From assembly GCF_003150675.1 (NCBI RefSeq), contig NZ_QGGB01000006.1:124001-188000 (forward strand): 64,000 nt of DNA, given 5' to 3'. Below the pieces are notes generated by a model. That model ran no database searches. It was not told the DNA's origin and saw only the letters and a program-made list of their open reading frames with translations. Every line of letters begins with the position of its first letter. Position 1 is the first letter of the stretch. This DNA comes from Rhodohalobacter mucosus. GTDB taxonomy: Bacteria; Bacteroidota; Rhodothermia; Balneolales; Balneolaceae. The translations under genes were made by a program, and so were the position numbers. Of the stretch, positions 36,921 through 46,046 are shown piece by piece.

Positions 36921-38003
36921 ATGTCATTCACCAAACCCACGGTTTTGGAAACGGAAATTGAACGATTCTTCAGAAAAACGGCAAAAAAAGACGCCAGGGT
37001 GAAAAACGCATTCCTGCTTGTTCACTCCGAAAAAGCGAACCTTCACATCAACCTTGCGGAAGGAACAACCGGAGATATTCCGTCGACGCCTCAGCAACCC
37101 AACTATATGGCAAGCGTTGGGAAACTGTTTACATCCACCATCATCGCTTTGCTGCATGAACGGGGGGAGCTCTCCTTTGAGGATAAAATCAGCCGGTACC
37201 TGGAACCGGACATAATGGACGGCCTTCATGTGTACAAGGGTGATAACTGGTCCGATCAGATTCAGATCCGGCATTTGTTAAACCAGAGTTCCGGATTGCC
37301 GGACAATTTTTTTCCGCTGTTAGACAAGCTTCTGGCAGATCCGGATTTCAGCATCACTCCGCGGGAAGCAGTGATCTGGGCCAGGCGGAATCTCAACCCA
37401 TCAGCGCCACCCGGTAAGAAAGGGTTCTATACCGACACAAACTATCACCTGCTTGGGCTGATCGTTGAACATATCACCGGCCGGCCGTTTCATGAAGCCT
37501 TACGGGAAATGATCTTTGCCCCGCTTGGGATGAAACACGCAAGCATGCTTCATGTCTCCGAACCCATGGAGGAGACGGATCTGCCGATCGCTGATTTCTT
37601 CACGGATGACATCCGATTAAATGAACTGAAGGGGTTTGCCGGTATTGACTATGCAGGGGGTGGCGTGGTGGCACCGATGGATGACCTTCTCACATTCATG
37701 AAGGCGCTGTCGTCACATAAACTGGTATCGGCAGAGACCCTCGGGATTATGAAAAAGGATAAGGTCGGATTAAATCCGGGCTTTGATTACGGATATGGTA
37801 TCTGGCAGGTTAAGCCCATCCCGGTGATACTGCCTGAAAAGTACAGCTGCTGGGGCGTGCTGGGAGCAACGGGCGCATTCATGTTCTACCATCCCCAACT
37901 GGATGCGTACCTTATTGGAAATTTCAATCATACGTCCTACCAAAAGAAGTGTGTCAGATTTATGTTTAAGGTGATAAGACAAATCCTGAAGCACCAGCAG
38001 TAA
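36921..38003 (+). CDS. Class C beta-lactamase-like serine hydrolase (cytoplasmic or leaderless)
   Basis: A 360-residue serine hydrolase without an obvious signal peptide. The S-x-x-K motif is SVGK (Ser65, Lys68). The Tyr motif is YTD in GFYTDTNYHLLG (Tyr170), with Asp where penicillin-binding relatives have Asn, a variant known in esterase-type members. The third motif region reads GATGAFMFYHP. It may be an esterase or a D-peptidase. It is not closely related to the serine hydrolase at 33.3 kb outside the motifs. The preceding 282-bp gap (36639-36920) is AT-rich and must hold its promoter. Confidence 0.9.
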   Translation: MSFTKPTVLETEIERFFRKTAKKDARVKNAFLLVHSEKANLHINLAEGTTGDIPSTPQQPNYMASVGKLFTSTIIALLHERGELSFEDKISRYLEPDIMDGLHVYKGDNWSDQIQIRHLLNQSSGLPDNFFPLLDKLLADPDFSITPREAVIWARRNLNPSAPPGKKGFYTDTNYHLLGLIVEHITGRPFHEALREMIFAPLGMKHASMLHVSEPMEETDLPIADFFTDDIRLNELKGFAGIDYAGGGVVAPMDDLLTFMKALSSHKLVSAETLGIMKKDKVGLNPGFDYGYGIWQVKPIPVILPEKYSCWGVLGATGAFMFYHPQLDAYLIGNFNHTSYQKKCVRFMFKVIRQILKHQQ

Positions 38004-38619
38004 CACGTGCTCATAACTATCCAGGTTTTCAGCACCTTTTGTCAAGATCTGTTCCAATCGTATACCGGTTAAAGCTTATCCTCATGCCGGTCCGGGAAAC
38101 AAACCGCCAAAAAAAGAATACCCGTCAGCGTCTGATGGTTTAACATCGTCCGCCTCCGGGCATTTCTTCTTGATTAAATGGTCGAAGCTGTCGAACTCCT
38201 TACGCCCTGAATGATCAGGGATCAAGTTATGAGGGTACATCTCAGCTCCGCCTAAGCGGAACGCCCCTGCCGGCAGCTTCGGTATGATTCTTCTCCGGGC
38301 GCACCGGAGCATGAATGCATCATCCATCCCGATAAATAAGTAACCGGAGCACAATCTTCAGAACCTTTGTCGTAAGGTAACCAATGATCGCCGGCGGATA
38401 TTTTCCCGGCAAATCCGGGTTCATACCGTGGTACGTTCCCGAATTGTGCTCTTAAGCTGTTCTCATCTACAGATTGTCAACGCTCTGGTTACATGATAGT
38501 ACGGGCAGGGGAAATGGACTGTACGTTAATTCCCACCCCGGCTGTAGGATATTCTTGATGCAGATTGTGGGACTGTTGTAAGGGATTCATGAATTAAAGC
38601 TTTGGCCACCGTTTTTTTC
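38004..38619. other. 616-bp gap with small hairpins
   Basis: No supported gene. There is a hairpin TCCGC-CTAA-GCGGA at 38247-38260 and another CTCCGG-GCGCA-CCGGAG at 38293-38309. The flanking stretch reads in one minus-strand frame as a 90-residue product (start near 38354) that I cannot match to anything. The region looks like a dispersed-repeat remnant rather than a gene. The two flanking genes converge here. Confidence 0.4.
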
Positions 38620-39156
38620 TCAATTTGCCCCCGCCAGTGATACCAGTTTCGCAGGTATCTCTGCAACCCGATCCCAATCGGTATATACATGGTCCTGTGA
38701 TGTATCCGTATCGCCGCCGCTCTTTTTGTTGATACTGCGCATGATGAAGCGCTTGAAAAAATCGTATTTCGTATAGAGAAGGGCGCCCGCCACATATTCT
38801 ATTTGATCCGGTTTCAGTCCGGTTGAAAGCATAAAACTGTCCGTCTGCTCTTTCAGCTCTTTCCAGGACGCATCATCATCCGATGCGGCCGTAAGGCTTA
38901 CCGACATAAAAAGTACCGGCAGTTCGTTCAGCTCGCGGTGATATTCCCTCGCATAATGCTCGATGGCAGTCTGATACTTTCCGGCATGCACGGATCCGGC
39001 AAGTATAACCGCGTCGTAGCCCTCGGGCGTCGGCGGCTTTACGGTTGCATTGAACAAACCGGCCGTATGTCCCAGCTTTTTTATCTCCTGATCGAGAAAT
39101 TCGGCAATGGTGCGCGTATGGCCTTCCGTTGTGGAGTAAACAATCATGATCTTCAT
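38620..39156 (-). CDS. Flavodoxin-domain protein, HemG-like
   Basis: A 178-residue protein. An FMN phosphate loop YSTTEGHTRTIAEFL (residues 7-21) and the following GYDAVILAGSVHAGKY and VLFMSVSLTAA blocks match the flavodoxin fold of menaquinone-dependent protoporphyrinogen oxidase (HemG) and related proteins. The C-terminal part is longer than in plain flavodoxin, as in HemG. Heme synthesis is one possibility. A general flavodoxin reductase-partner role is another. It lies 36 bp downstream of the MMPL transporter gene on the same strand. Confidence 0.82.
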   Translation of the reverse strand: MKIMIVYSTTEGHTRTIAEFLDQEIKKLGHTAGLFNATVKPPTPEGYDAVILAGSVHAGKYQTAIEHYAREYHRELNELPVLFMSVSLTAASDDDASWKELKEQTDSFMLSTGLKPDQIEYVAGALLYTKYDFFKRFIMRSINKKSGGDTDTSQDHVYTDWDRVAEIPAKLVSLAGAN

Positions 39157-39192
39157 GGCTTTCAGATGTGGTTTATATTGGTTGGTTTTATT

Positions 39193-41775
39193 TCATTTTG
39201 ATTCAATGGGTTCTTCCCGCTTCTTTTCAACCGGTTGTGGAGTGCTGCCGCCATGTCCTCCGGTTATCGCTTCCAGAACCTGCAATGCCGACGGGAGAAC
39301 GACGAGTGAAGCGAGCAGAAGCAGCCCGATTCCGGTTACGGCCAGTTCTCCGATGGTGCGCATGCCGGGATGGCTTGAAAAGAGAAGTCCTGCAAAACCA
39401 AGCATGGTGGTAAGTGCGCTTACGGTTACATGTTCACCCGTTGAACGAACCACCTTCAATATGGATCCGCGGCCCTCTTCAAGATACCTGTGAACCAGGT
39501 GAATGCCGCTGTCGTCCCCGATTCCAAGCAGGGTGGGCATCACCACGATATTGTAAAAATTCAGCTTCCATCCCGCCAGCTCCATAACACCGAAGAGCCA
39601 TAAAAAACCGGTTATGAGCGGTATCAGGGCAATGGCCATCCATAGAAAGCTCCGGAAAATGATCAGTTTTACAAGAATGATAAACGTAAGCGTAAGGGCG
39701 ATCATACGGGGAGCTTCCTCAATCATCAGCCGAAGCATATCGGATGCCACGATGGACGTTGACGCCGCATGATACACCGTTCCGTCGTTCAGGGTGATCC
39801 CCGATAAATCGTCTGCAAAATCCATCGAATTGCGTCCGTCCGACAAGCCTACGCCCGGATAGATAATGACAAGGTTCCCGATTGTGCCGTCGGCGGAGGT
39901 GAACGGCTCCAGAATAAAATCCGGAATTTCCCGCAGGGGAGGCAGCTCTTCGGATGAGGCCGCCCTCTGCAGCTGACGATAGTGCTCGGTATCCGATCTG
40001 CTAAGGAACGGATCTTTGAGCATGTCCCGAATATTCTGAATGCGCCTGCGCTTTTCCTTTTGTCCGGACTCTGTAAACGGGTAACGGTCCTGCAGAACTT
40101 CTACCGATTGAATGGTGGGTGAGATGGTATCTGCTTTCATCCGTTCTCTCAGTACCCTGGAGAGCTCGATGGCGTGGTGTGGGCTCTCAGCTACAATATA
40201 GGCCGCATTTCGTGTTTTACGGTCGCTGTACACCTTATGCGCTTCTCTTGCAACGCGATTGTAGCTTTCATACTCGGGATGCAGTTTCCCGAAATCATAT
40301 TCAAACCCGACACCCGGCGCAAACCACAGTGAGAGGGATGCCGCCACAACCGCCAGTGAGAGAATGCCGGTTGCGGCCAGGGTCATTGTACCGTTTTTCT
40401 TTTGGAGGCCATTTTCCGAAAGCTTTTTCAATCGGTGGGGAACACCGCCCGAATAGAGATCCGGAAGCAGGTGCGATTTTTCCAGGGTCAGAATCAGGGA
40501 GGGCAGAAGAAAGTTCATGGCTGCGATAGAGAACAGAATTCCGATACCGGAGATGGCGCCAAATTCACTGAAACCCCTGAAATCGGCCAGCATAAGGATA
40601 AAAAAACCAGCTGCAGTGGTGATGCCCACTGCGGCTATGGCGCGCCCTGTAGTCCGGAATGTAATGAGAATGGCCTCCGGAGTGGGCTTGCCGGCTTCCC
40701 TCTCTTCCGAGAAACGTGCAAAAAAGTGGATGCCGAAATCAATGCCCATCCCGAAGAGCAGGAGTATCAGTGTGGAGGTCATGATGTTCAGGGTGCCAAT
40801 GGTAAGCCAGGCCACGCCAAAGGTCCAGCAGAGGCTGAGTACAAGCGGAAGAAAAATGATCACCGCGGTTGCAGGCATGCGGGCAAGGCTGATTGCAAAC
40901 TGACGTGATAGTGCTCTTTGCGGAGTGCGAAGCCGCATGTTCCGGTAAAAGAAATAGAACAAAACCAGCATCATCAGCATCATGCTCCCGGCCGCAAACG
41001 ACTGGCGGACATCACTGTAGATTGCATCAATTTCAACCAAATTCCGCAGCAGCCGTCCGGCCAGAAGGTAGCGGAGATCTTCATCGCCAAAGCGCGCCAT
41101 CAGCGAAGAAGTTACCTTGTCAAGATCTTCATAGAGTTCACGGATATACTCAACGTCTGTCTGTGGGCCAATCGGGTAGAATCGCACAGCCATGTTTAGG
41201 GAGTCTTCGGAAACAGGGTATTCCGATCCGATCAGGTCTTCATAGGTTTTCTCAATTTCACTACCGAGAGAGTCGGCGCGATCGCTGTCGTCTTCCAGCT
41301 CAAAGTAGAATGGATTTGCCTGCAGCCTGGCGAGCTCTGTCTTTTCCTCAAGATACTCTTCGATGATTCGGAGTTCATTGTCGGTGGCCAGCCAGAGTGC
41401 GTGCGACTTCAAGAATTCTGTCTCCTTTCGAAACTCATACCGGCTGAAGTAGGGTGTATCACTGCCGCGCTCGGTAAGAGCCATGGCTTCAGGTATCAGC
41501 TGCACTGCAAATGCACGCTTTTGGTCAAAACTTGATCCCTGAAGAATCACGGCGGCTTCGTTGGTGGCGCCTACCTGTTCACGCAGCCGTTCAAGGGACT
41601 GAACGCTTGGATACTCTTCAGGAATCAGTTTCGAATAATCGGTGTCGATGCGGAGATTCAGCGCGAGGTAAAGTCCGGCCGCGGCAAGCAGAACCCCGGC
41701 TAAAACAACTGTACCGGGGTTGCGCAGACAAAATCGGATAATTGGGTTTTCATTGTGAAAAAGTTTATCAAACAT
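39193..41775 (-). CDS. MMPL/RND-superfamily lipid-type transporter
   Basis: An 860-residue membrane protein. TM1 at about 20-35 is followed by a large periplasmic loop, then TM2-6 (about 250-430) including LLFGMGIDFGIHFFARFSEE. The second half repeats this with TM7 (about 465-485), a loop, and TM8-12 (about 715-840) including PTLLGIGDDSGIHLVHRYLE. The Asp residues in GIDFGIH and IGDDSGIH are the proton-relay positions. Members of this group move lipids or hopanoid-like molecules between membranes. No adaptor or channel gene is adjacent. It overlaps the upstream beta-helix gene by 8 bp, which points to a common function. Confidence 0.9.
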   Translation of the reverse strand: MFDKLFHNENPIIRFCLRNPGTVVLAGVLLAAAGLYLALNLRIDTDYSKLIPEEYPSVQSLERLREQVGATNEAAVILQGSSFDQKRAFAVQLIPEAMALTERGSDTPYFSRYEFRKETEFLKSHALWLATDNELRIIEEYLEEKTELARLQANPFYFELEDDSDRADSLGSEIEKTYEDLIGSEYPVSEDSLNMAVRFYPIGPQTDVEYIRELYEDLDKVTSSLMARFGDEDLRYLLAGRLLRNLVEIDAIYSDVRQSFAAGSMMLMMLVLFYFFYRNMRLRTPQRALSRQFAISLARMPATAVIIFLPLVLSLCWTFGVAWLTIGTLNIMTSTLILLLFGMGIDFGIHFFARFSEEREAGKPTPEAILITFRTTGRAIAAVGITTAAGFFILMLADFRGFSEFGAISGIGILFSIAAMNFLLPSLILTLEKSHLLPDLYSGGVPHRLKKLSENGLQKKNGTMTLAATGILSLAVVAASLSLWFAPGVGFEYDFGKLHPEYESYNRVAREAHKVYSDRKTRNAAYIVAESPHHAIELSRVLRERMKADTISPTIQSVEVLQDRYPFTESGQKEKRRRIQNIRDMLKDPFLSRSDTEHYRQLQRAASSEELPPLREIPDFILEPFTSADGTIGNLVIIYPGVGLSDGRNSMDFADDLSGITLNDGTVYHAASTSIVASDMLRLMIEEAPRMIALTLTFIILVKLIIFRSFLWMAIALIPLITGFLWLFGVMELAGWKLNFYNIVVMPTLLGIGDDSGIHLVHRYLEEGRGSILKVVRSTGEHVTVSALTTMLGFAGLLFSSHPGMRTIGELAVTGIGLLLLASLVVLPSALQVLEAITGGHGGSTPQPVEKKREEPIESK

Positions 41776-42934
41776 CGGTAATTACGGGCTCATAATACCT
41801 TTTTACCGCATAGGCCCAGAAACTTCCCGTTCCAAAAAAGAGAAGGAGAATACTGAAAGCGGGACCGATGAACGGCACATTATTGATAATGGCAATTAAA
41901 ACGAGTCCCAGTGCAAGCGACCAGTAATAGGTTAGTTCCGTTGTCTTTTTGCTGAACCACTGAATAAACTGCAGACCCAGCATCATGGCCACGGCCAGGT
42001 AGCTCAGATAAAGTGAAACGGTAAAAAGAGTACAGATCAATATGGCAAGCGGTATGGTTATCACCGGAAAGAGAAGGAGGGTGAGCAGAAGAGGCGTCAG
42101 GATTACCAGGAGGAACCCGATCCCTGTATTTTTCCAGAAACGCTCGGTGGCAAAGCGGTGCAAATCGGCGGTTACAGGCTTGAAAAGAAAGATCAGTACC
42201 ACACCCGTTACCAGCATGGAGAGATAGAGCCCCGTCTGGAACAGCAGCATCGGCAGGGCGGAGGGACGCTTCACATCCAGAATCAGCTGTTCCGGGATAT
42301 TGCCCATGTTCTCCCTGTACAGCTCTTCGGTGCTTACCACTTTGGTATCCCCAAGCGGTCGGTAATCCGGGCCAAATTCAACATCGTTGCTGTAGATCAC
42401 CACATGATCGCGAAACACACCGTCAAGGCGAACCCGGTTGGCTGCAATTCGTGTGCGTCCGGCTACGGTAGCACCTGTGATCTGTACCTCATTGCCTGCG
42501 ATAAACAATTTGCCATTGATTACACTGTTTTCTGTGAGACGCAGTTCATCACCCGCCGCAAACACGTCGCCGCGAACAGAACCATCCATAACCAGGGTCT
42601 CGGAAGCGGAGAGAAGCATGTCGCCTATAATACCGCTCAGGTTCACGGATTCTCCCGCAAGAAACGCATCATCTCCAATCAGTCCGGTTATGGCAATGCT
42701 GCTGCCTGCGGCAAAGAGGTCATTTTCTGCAACACCGGCAATTTCAATCCATTCGCCTGCAGCTATCAGCTGCTGCGAAGCCGTGTCAGATTCCGCTAAC
42801 CGGAATACATCTCCTGCCTCATACCGGCTGCCCTGAGCAGTGAGCGCATCGGTGAGGAAAAAACTAAAAAGTAGTAACATGAGTGCCGCCCGCAAAAGCT
42901 TTCTGAAGCGGACGAATTGACTTTGGTATGCCAT
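41768..42934 (-). CDS. Bactofilin-like beta-helix protein with membrane helices
   Basis: A 388-residue protein. The signal peptide is at residues 15-33. Residues ~45-190 form a right-handed beta-helix made of short repeats (NDLFAAGSSIAITG, DDAFLAGESVNLSG, GDVFAAGDELRLTE, GKLFIAGNEVQITG), as in polymer-forming cytoskeletal proteins. Residues 225-385 hold four or five hydrophobic segments. This combination of exported beta-helix plus membrane domain occurs in several Bacteroidota proteins of unknown role. It overlaps the MMPL gene start by 8 bp, so a joint envelope complex is a fair inference. Confidence 0.8.
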   Translation of the reverse strand: MAYQSQFVRFRKLLRAALMLLLFSFFLTDALTAQGSRYEAGDVFRLAESDTASQQLIAAGEWIEIAGVAENDLFAAGSSIAITGLIGDDAFLAGESVNLSGIIGDMLLSASETLVMDGSVRGDVFAAGDELRLTENSVINGKLFIAGNEVQITGATVAGRTRIAANRVRLDGVFRDHVVIYSNDVEFGPDYRPLGDTKVVSTEELYRENMGNIPEQLILDVKRPSALPMLLFQTGLYLSMLVTGVVLIFLFKPVTADLHRFATERFWKNTGIGFLLVILTPLLLTLLLFPVITIPLAILICTLFTVSLYLSYLAVAMMLGLQFIQWFSKKTTELTYYWSLALGLVLIAIINNVPFIGPAFSILLLFFGTGSFWAYAVKRYYEPVITDV

Positions 42935-42986
42935 GGATTTCTCTCCCTCTTTGTTTCAGTTATCAATAACCCGGCCTGGTGCCGGT

Positions 42987-43256
42987 TCAGGTTTCATCAT
43001 GGTCCGCCGGTACAGCATCGGTTTCGGATACAGGCTCCACATCCACGATGTAATAAAATGCTTCATCTATCAGGTCGATACTGCCGCTGACCACACGAAA
43101 AGTGTCACCTTCTGAAAATGGAATCTTGTCGCCCGGAATCAGGTCCTCCTTCGATTTGACCGGAATGGCACCTCCTTCATTCTCCCACTGCTCCATCAGG
43201 TGATAATACTCTACCGTGGATTCTGGTACATTGAGTTTGATCTTAATGCGTTTCAT
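42987..43256 (-). CDS. Small acidic protein, unknown
   Basis: An 89-residue cytoplasmic protein with a good ribosome-binding site (GAGAGG, 8 nt before the ATG). It contains IPVKSKEDLIPGDKIPFSEG followed by a strand-rich FRVVSGSIDLIDEAFYYIV, which might form a small beta-barrel domain, and an acidic tail. It shows no membrane segment and no family that I can name. It lies 52 bp upstream of the beta-helix gene on the same strand. Confidence 0.65.
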   Translation of the reverse strand: MKRIKIKLNVPESTVEYYHLMEQWENEGGAIPVKSKEDLIPGDKIPFSEGDTFRVVSGSIDLIDEAFYYIVDVEPVSETDAVPADHDET

Positions 43257-43577
43257 TAACTTTACCTCTCTGGTTTATCTGCAAGATTCCTAAGAACTAA
43301 CTGCTTTATAAAACATACCATATCGGTTCGGCTTGTGCGTTGAGAAGCCTCCCCTCTGATCAATAAAGAAAACTCTGAATGTTTTGTAGGGAATAAACTC
43401 ACATCACCCGGGAGGGCGTATAGTGAAAAGCCCTACAAGGGATTATGATCATTCATTACGAAGCGGGTAGCCGATCGCGGACAGGCTGTCTCACCGAGAT
43501 TAGCGATTTTATTTGTGTGATACGTGTCACGTACCCCATGTATGTATTGATTTGATCACAATGAAAAAGGAGGAATG
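43257..43577. other. 321-bp divergent intergenic region with inverted repeats
   Basis: The gap lies between divergent genes. It contains a perfect 8-bp inverted repeat TTGTAGGG / CCCTACAA at 43384-43391 and 43431-43438 (39 nt apart), and a TGTGA-N6-TCACG palindrome at 43516-43531 upstream of the Met-rich protein gene. Both could be regulator sites. No gene or RNA is supported here. Confidence 0.45.
43516..43531. promoter_or_regulatory. CRP/FNR-family operator-like palindrome
   Basis: TGTGATACGTGTCACG matches the TGTGA-N6-TCACA consensus of CRP-type regulators, except for the final base. Its centre lies about 54 bp upstream of the probable start at 43578, a normal activator distance. The downstream genes are stress-like, so control by a CRP/FNR homologue is plausible. 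A single match in one gap can also arise by chance. Confidence 0.35.
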
Positions 43578-44036
43578 ATGAAAACATTAATCGGTATGCT
43601 CTCATTGATCCTGATACTAATGGTGAATGCAGCTCCTCTACAGGCTCAGCAAACGGGTCAGCAGCAGATGCAGCGCCAGATGGAGCAGATGCACCGAATG
43701 CAGGATCAGATGAACAGAATGATGGAACGTACCCAGAATATGACCAGGGAAATGAGCCGCAGAATGGAGCAGGCTCAGAACGATGCAATGAGGAATCAGT
43801 TCAGAATGATGCACCGTTTCAGCGAACATCTGGGTGCCACACTCGGCAATATGAAAGATGCTGCCGAGCGTTGCCAAATGATGATGCAGGATCGCGAAAT
43901 GATGCGTGACCGCAACATGCAGCAGGAGATGGAAAGAATGCAGCAGCATCTGTCGGATATGTCTGGACAGATGGATGAAGCTATTCAAACCATGGAAAGA
44001 ATGGCCCAGAGACTGCGCGATCGCGCGTCTCAATAA
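43578..44036 (+). CDS. Exported methionine-rich coiled-coil protein
   Basis: A 152-residue protein with signal peptide (cleavage near LQAQQ, about residue 22). The mature ~130 residues hold 26 methionines (about 20%) and many Gln, Glu and Arg, arranged as a long predicted helix with repeated MQDQM, MMERTQNM, MMQDREMM and MQQEMERM groups. Such Met clusters can bind copper(I) or silver(I), or reduce stickiness of periplasmic helices, as in CpxP/Spy/ZraP-like proteins. No direct homologue is recognised. The ATG at 43578 fits the AGGAGG site better than the ATG 3 bp earlier. It is first of a four-gene unit. Confidence 0.78.
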   Translation: MKTLIGMLSLILILMVNAAPLQAQQTGQQQMQRQMEQMHRMQDQMNRMMERTQNMTREMSRRMEQAQNDAMRNQFRMMHRFSEHLGATLGNMKDAAERCQMMMQDREMMRDRNMQQEMERMQQHLSDMSGQMDEAIQTMERMAQRLRDRASQ

Positions 44037-44076
44037 CCGTTTCCAAACCAAAACATCCAACCGGCAGGAATACACG

Positions 44077-44958
44077 ATGCGTGATCAGGGACATAGCCGA
44101 TCCATTATTTTTTGCATCGTGTTCCTGCTTGGTTTCATGATGTCAGAAAGCACTGAAGCACAGTCCGTTAGGTGGCAGGGAAGCAGCAGTTATTCATCCG
44201 GAACGTATTATTTCACCGAAAAGACCGGGTCATTCTATGTTTCCAACGGATTATCAGTGGAGATCGGCAGTATCACCGGTTCATTCTCGGTGCCATATGT
44301 AGTTCAAAGTACTCCATGGGTGTCTTATGCGCCGGCAGGTAACCTGCCAACAGGGGGTACCCAGAGCGGAGAGGTAAAGCGCAGCGGAAAAGGGTCGGGG
44401 TCCGGGTCCGGCGGACAGGGTGGCAGAAACCAGACTGTGATGCTGGTGGACACCACATCCTACAGCCGTACTTCGTTCAGTGATCCCTCTGTATCCCTTT
44501 CAGTCAATTTGCTGAGACGGTATTCGAGCCAGACGTTTGTGTATCTGAATACACAGCTTAAGATACCGGTGTCGGATCCTGCATCGGGTTATGGTACGGG
44601 CGCATGGGACGGCGGTGCCGGGCTGGCGATGTCGAAAGGAATAGGAGCCTCTTTTATGTTGTTTACCGATTTGATGTACTGGTGGATGGGCGATATGGAA
44701 GAACTGCCAATCAGGAACGGGCTTTCTTACGGTATCGGCTTTGGCAAACTGTTCACCGATACCGGATGGACGGCAAGCCTGGCACTGAACGGGTTCACCG
44801 GGATTATTGAAGGAGTGGATCCGCCGCTTTCACTCTCGGCCGGAGCCGGAGTCAGGCTTGGTGAGAAAGCAAGCCTGAATGTGAATGCTGGAACCGGGCT
44901 GAGCGAAAGTTCACCGGATATTACCGTCGGTTTAGGGTGGTTCGTAAACCTGTTCTGA
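44077..44958 (+). CDS. Putative outer-membrane beta-barrel protein
   Basis: A 293-residue exported protein. The signal peptide ends near TEAQ (about residue 28), and a good site (AGGAA, spacing 8) precedes the ATG at 44077. After a Ser/Gly/Thr-rich low-complexity segment (about 100-125, with KGSGSGSGGQGG), the rest alternates strands (SVSLSVNLLRRYSS, FVYLNTQLKIPVSD, GASFMLFTDLMYWW, SLSAGAGVRLGEKA, ITVGLGWFVNLF) and ends with an aromatic residue, as in Gram-negative barrels. It is second in the Met-rich protein unit, 40 bp downstream. Confidence 0.75.
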   Translation: MRDQGHSRSIIFCIVFLLGFMMSESTEAQSVRWQGSSSYSSGTYYFTEKTGSFYVSNGLSVEIGSITGSFSVPYVVQSTPWVSYAPAGNLPTGGTQSGEVKRSGKGSGSGSGGQGGRNQTVMLVDTTSYSRTSFSDPSVSLSVNLLRRYSSQTFVYLNTQLKIPVSDPASGYGTGAWDGGAGLAMSKGIGASFMLFTDLMYWWMGDMEELPIRNGLSYGIGFGKLFTDTGWTASLALNGFTGIIEGVDPPLSLSAGAGVRLGEKASLNVNAGTGLSESSPDITVGLGWFVNLF

Positions 44959-45039
44959 TGGGTACCGGGCGTAGCGGGTCGGTTTTGTCTGAATACACAG
45001 AAACAATAACCAATGGATTGAAAAAAGCGAGACAGAAAA

Positions 45040-45489
45040 ATGGACACACATGTAAACTTTGAGAAATTTTGCAATGAAGCTCAGTTATGGGTGCATGAAA
45101 TAGCAAGGGATATGCGGGCCCCGGAGCGAACAGATTGGGCTTTGCATGCTCTGCGGGCGGTAATGCATACCCTTCGCGACAGAACAACCGTTCAGGAGGT
45201 ATTTCACCTATCTGCCCAGATGCCCACACTGATTCGGGGATTTTACTTTGAGGGATACGACCCCAGGAATAAACCGGTTAAAATGAATGCAGAAGAATTT
45301 CTGGCTTCTGTCAAAAACAGAATGGGACCAGGAGTTGAGGTTCCCGCGGGGGAAGCCGTTCGTGCCGTGATGTCTGTTCTTTACGACAAAGTATCAAGAG
45401 GTGAACTTGATGATATACGAGGGTCTATGCCCAAAGACATTCAAAAAATATGGGACCATCTGATGCCGGAAGAGTCTGAAACGGATTAA
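45040..45489 (+). CDS. DUF2267 protein
   Basis: A 149-residue cytoplasmic protein that fits DUF2267, with the opening FEKFCNEAQLWVHEIARDMR, DWALHALRAVMHTLRDR and a closing DDIRGSMPKDIQKIWDHL. The fold is an all-helical bundle and the function is not known. DUF2267 genes often occur in stress or dormancy clusters with universal stress proteins and heat-shock proteins, as here. It is third in the unit, 81 bp after the barrel gene. Confidence 0.88.
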   Translation: MDTHVNFEKFCNEAQLWVHEIARDMRAPERTDWALHALRAVMHTLRDRTTVQEVFHLSAQMPTLIRGFYFEGYDPRNKPVKMNAEEFLASVKNRMGPGVEVPAGEAVRAVMSVLYDKVSRGELDDIRGSMPKDIQKIWDHLMPEESETD

Positions 45490-45572
45490 ACAAACTGGAG
45501 AGGAACCGGCATGGTTCAGTTAATAATCATTCTTTAATCATAAATCAAAATAAACCAAGCGAGGTATAAATT

Positions 45573-45776
45573 ATGTCACTGGCAAAAGTAATCGAAGTCA
45601 TATCTGAAGGAAAAACAATGGAAGCTGCAGTTGAGAATGCTGTTAAACAAGCCTCCAAAACAGTTCACAACATTAAAAGCGTCTATGTTGAAAATATTAA
45701 CGCTGTTGTTGAGGGAGAGAGCGTTACGAAATACCGGATTAACGCAAAAGTCACGTTTGTCCTGGAAAAGGACTGA
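45573..45776 (+). CDS. Dodecin family flavin-binding protein
   Basis: A 67-residue protein matching dodecin: one beta-alpha-beta-beta unit with KVIEVISEGKTMEAAVENAV, TVHNIKSVYVENINAVV and ITKYRINAKVTFVL-type strands. Dodecins assemble as dodecamers that store flavins (riboflavin/FMN) or CoA. A GAGGT site precedes the ATG at 45573. It is the last gene of the unit; a strong terminator follows at 45841. Confidence 0.92.
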   Translation: MSLAKVIEVISEGKTMEAAVENAVKQASKTVHNIKSVYVENINAVVEGESVTKYRINAKVTFVLEKD

Positions 45777-45840
45777 TCAATCCAATTCATCAGAACAGAG
45801 GTTAGTTAGTTAGTCATTCAGATAGAATGCAAGAGAAGGG

Positions 45841-45875
45841 GCCGCTTCCTGACAGGAGGCGGCTTCCGTTTTTTT
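45841..45875 (+). terminator. Rho-independent terminator after dodecin
   Basis: GCCGCTTCCTG (45841-45851) pairs with CAGGAGGCGGC (45853-45863, one G-T pair), making a strong stem with a tiny loop. After a short spacer comes a run of seven T (45869-45875). It closes the four-gene unit 43578-45776. Confidence 0.85.
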
Positions 45876-46046
45876 GGGTTGATGCCATGCGCTTTAAATT
45901 TTATGCGCACCTATCTTGAAACAGAGCCCCCGCGCTCCTTCATGAAGGATTTCTTGGCGTGAATTTCTTCATGCTTTTTGAGTTATCCGGCTTTTGCCCT
46001 GAATCACGCTTCGCACTGCAGCAGATGAAACCGCCTGCCCGGTTAT

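Noticed and set aside
38082-38354. 90-codon minus-strand frame between two genes
   Set aside because: No family, no ribosome-binding site, and it overlaps small palindromes typical of dispersed repeats.
43384-43438. 8-bp inverted repeat as a terminator
   Set aside because: The arms are 39 nt apart, with no T-run on either side in the useful direction. Retained only as a possible regulator site in the gap entry.
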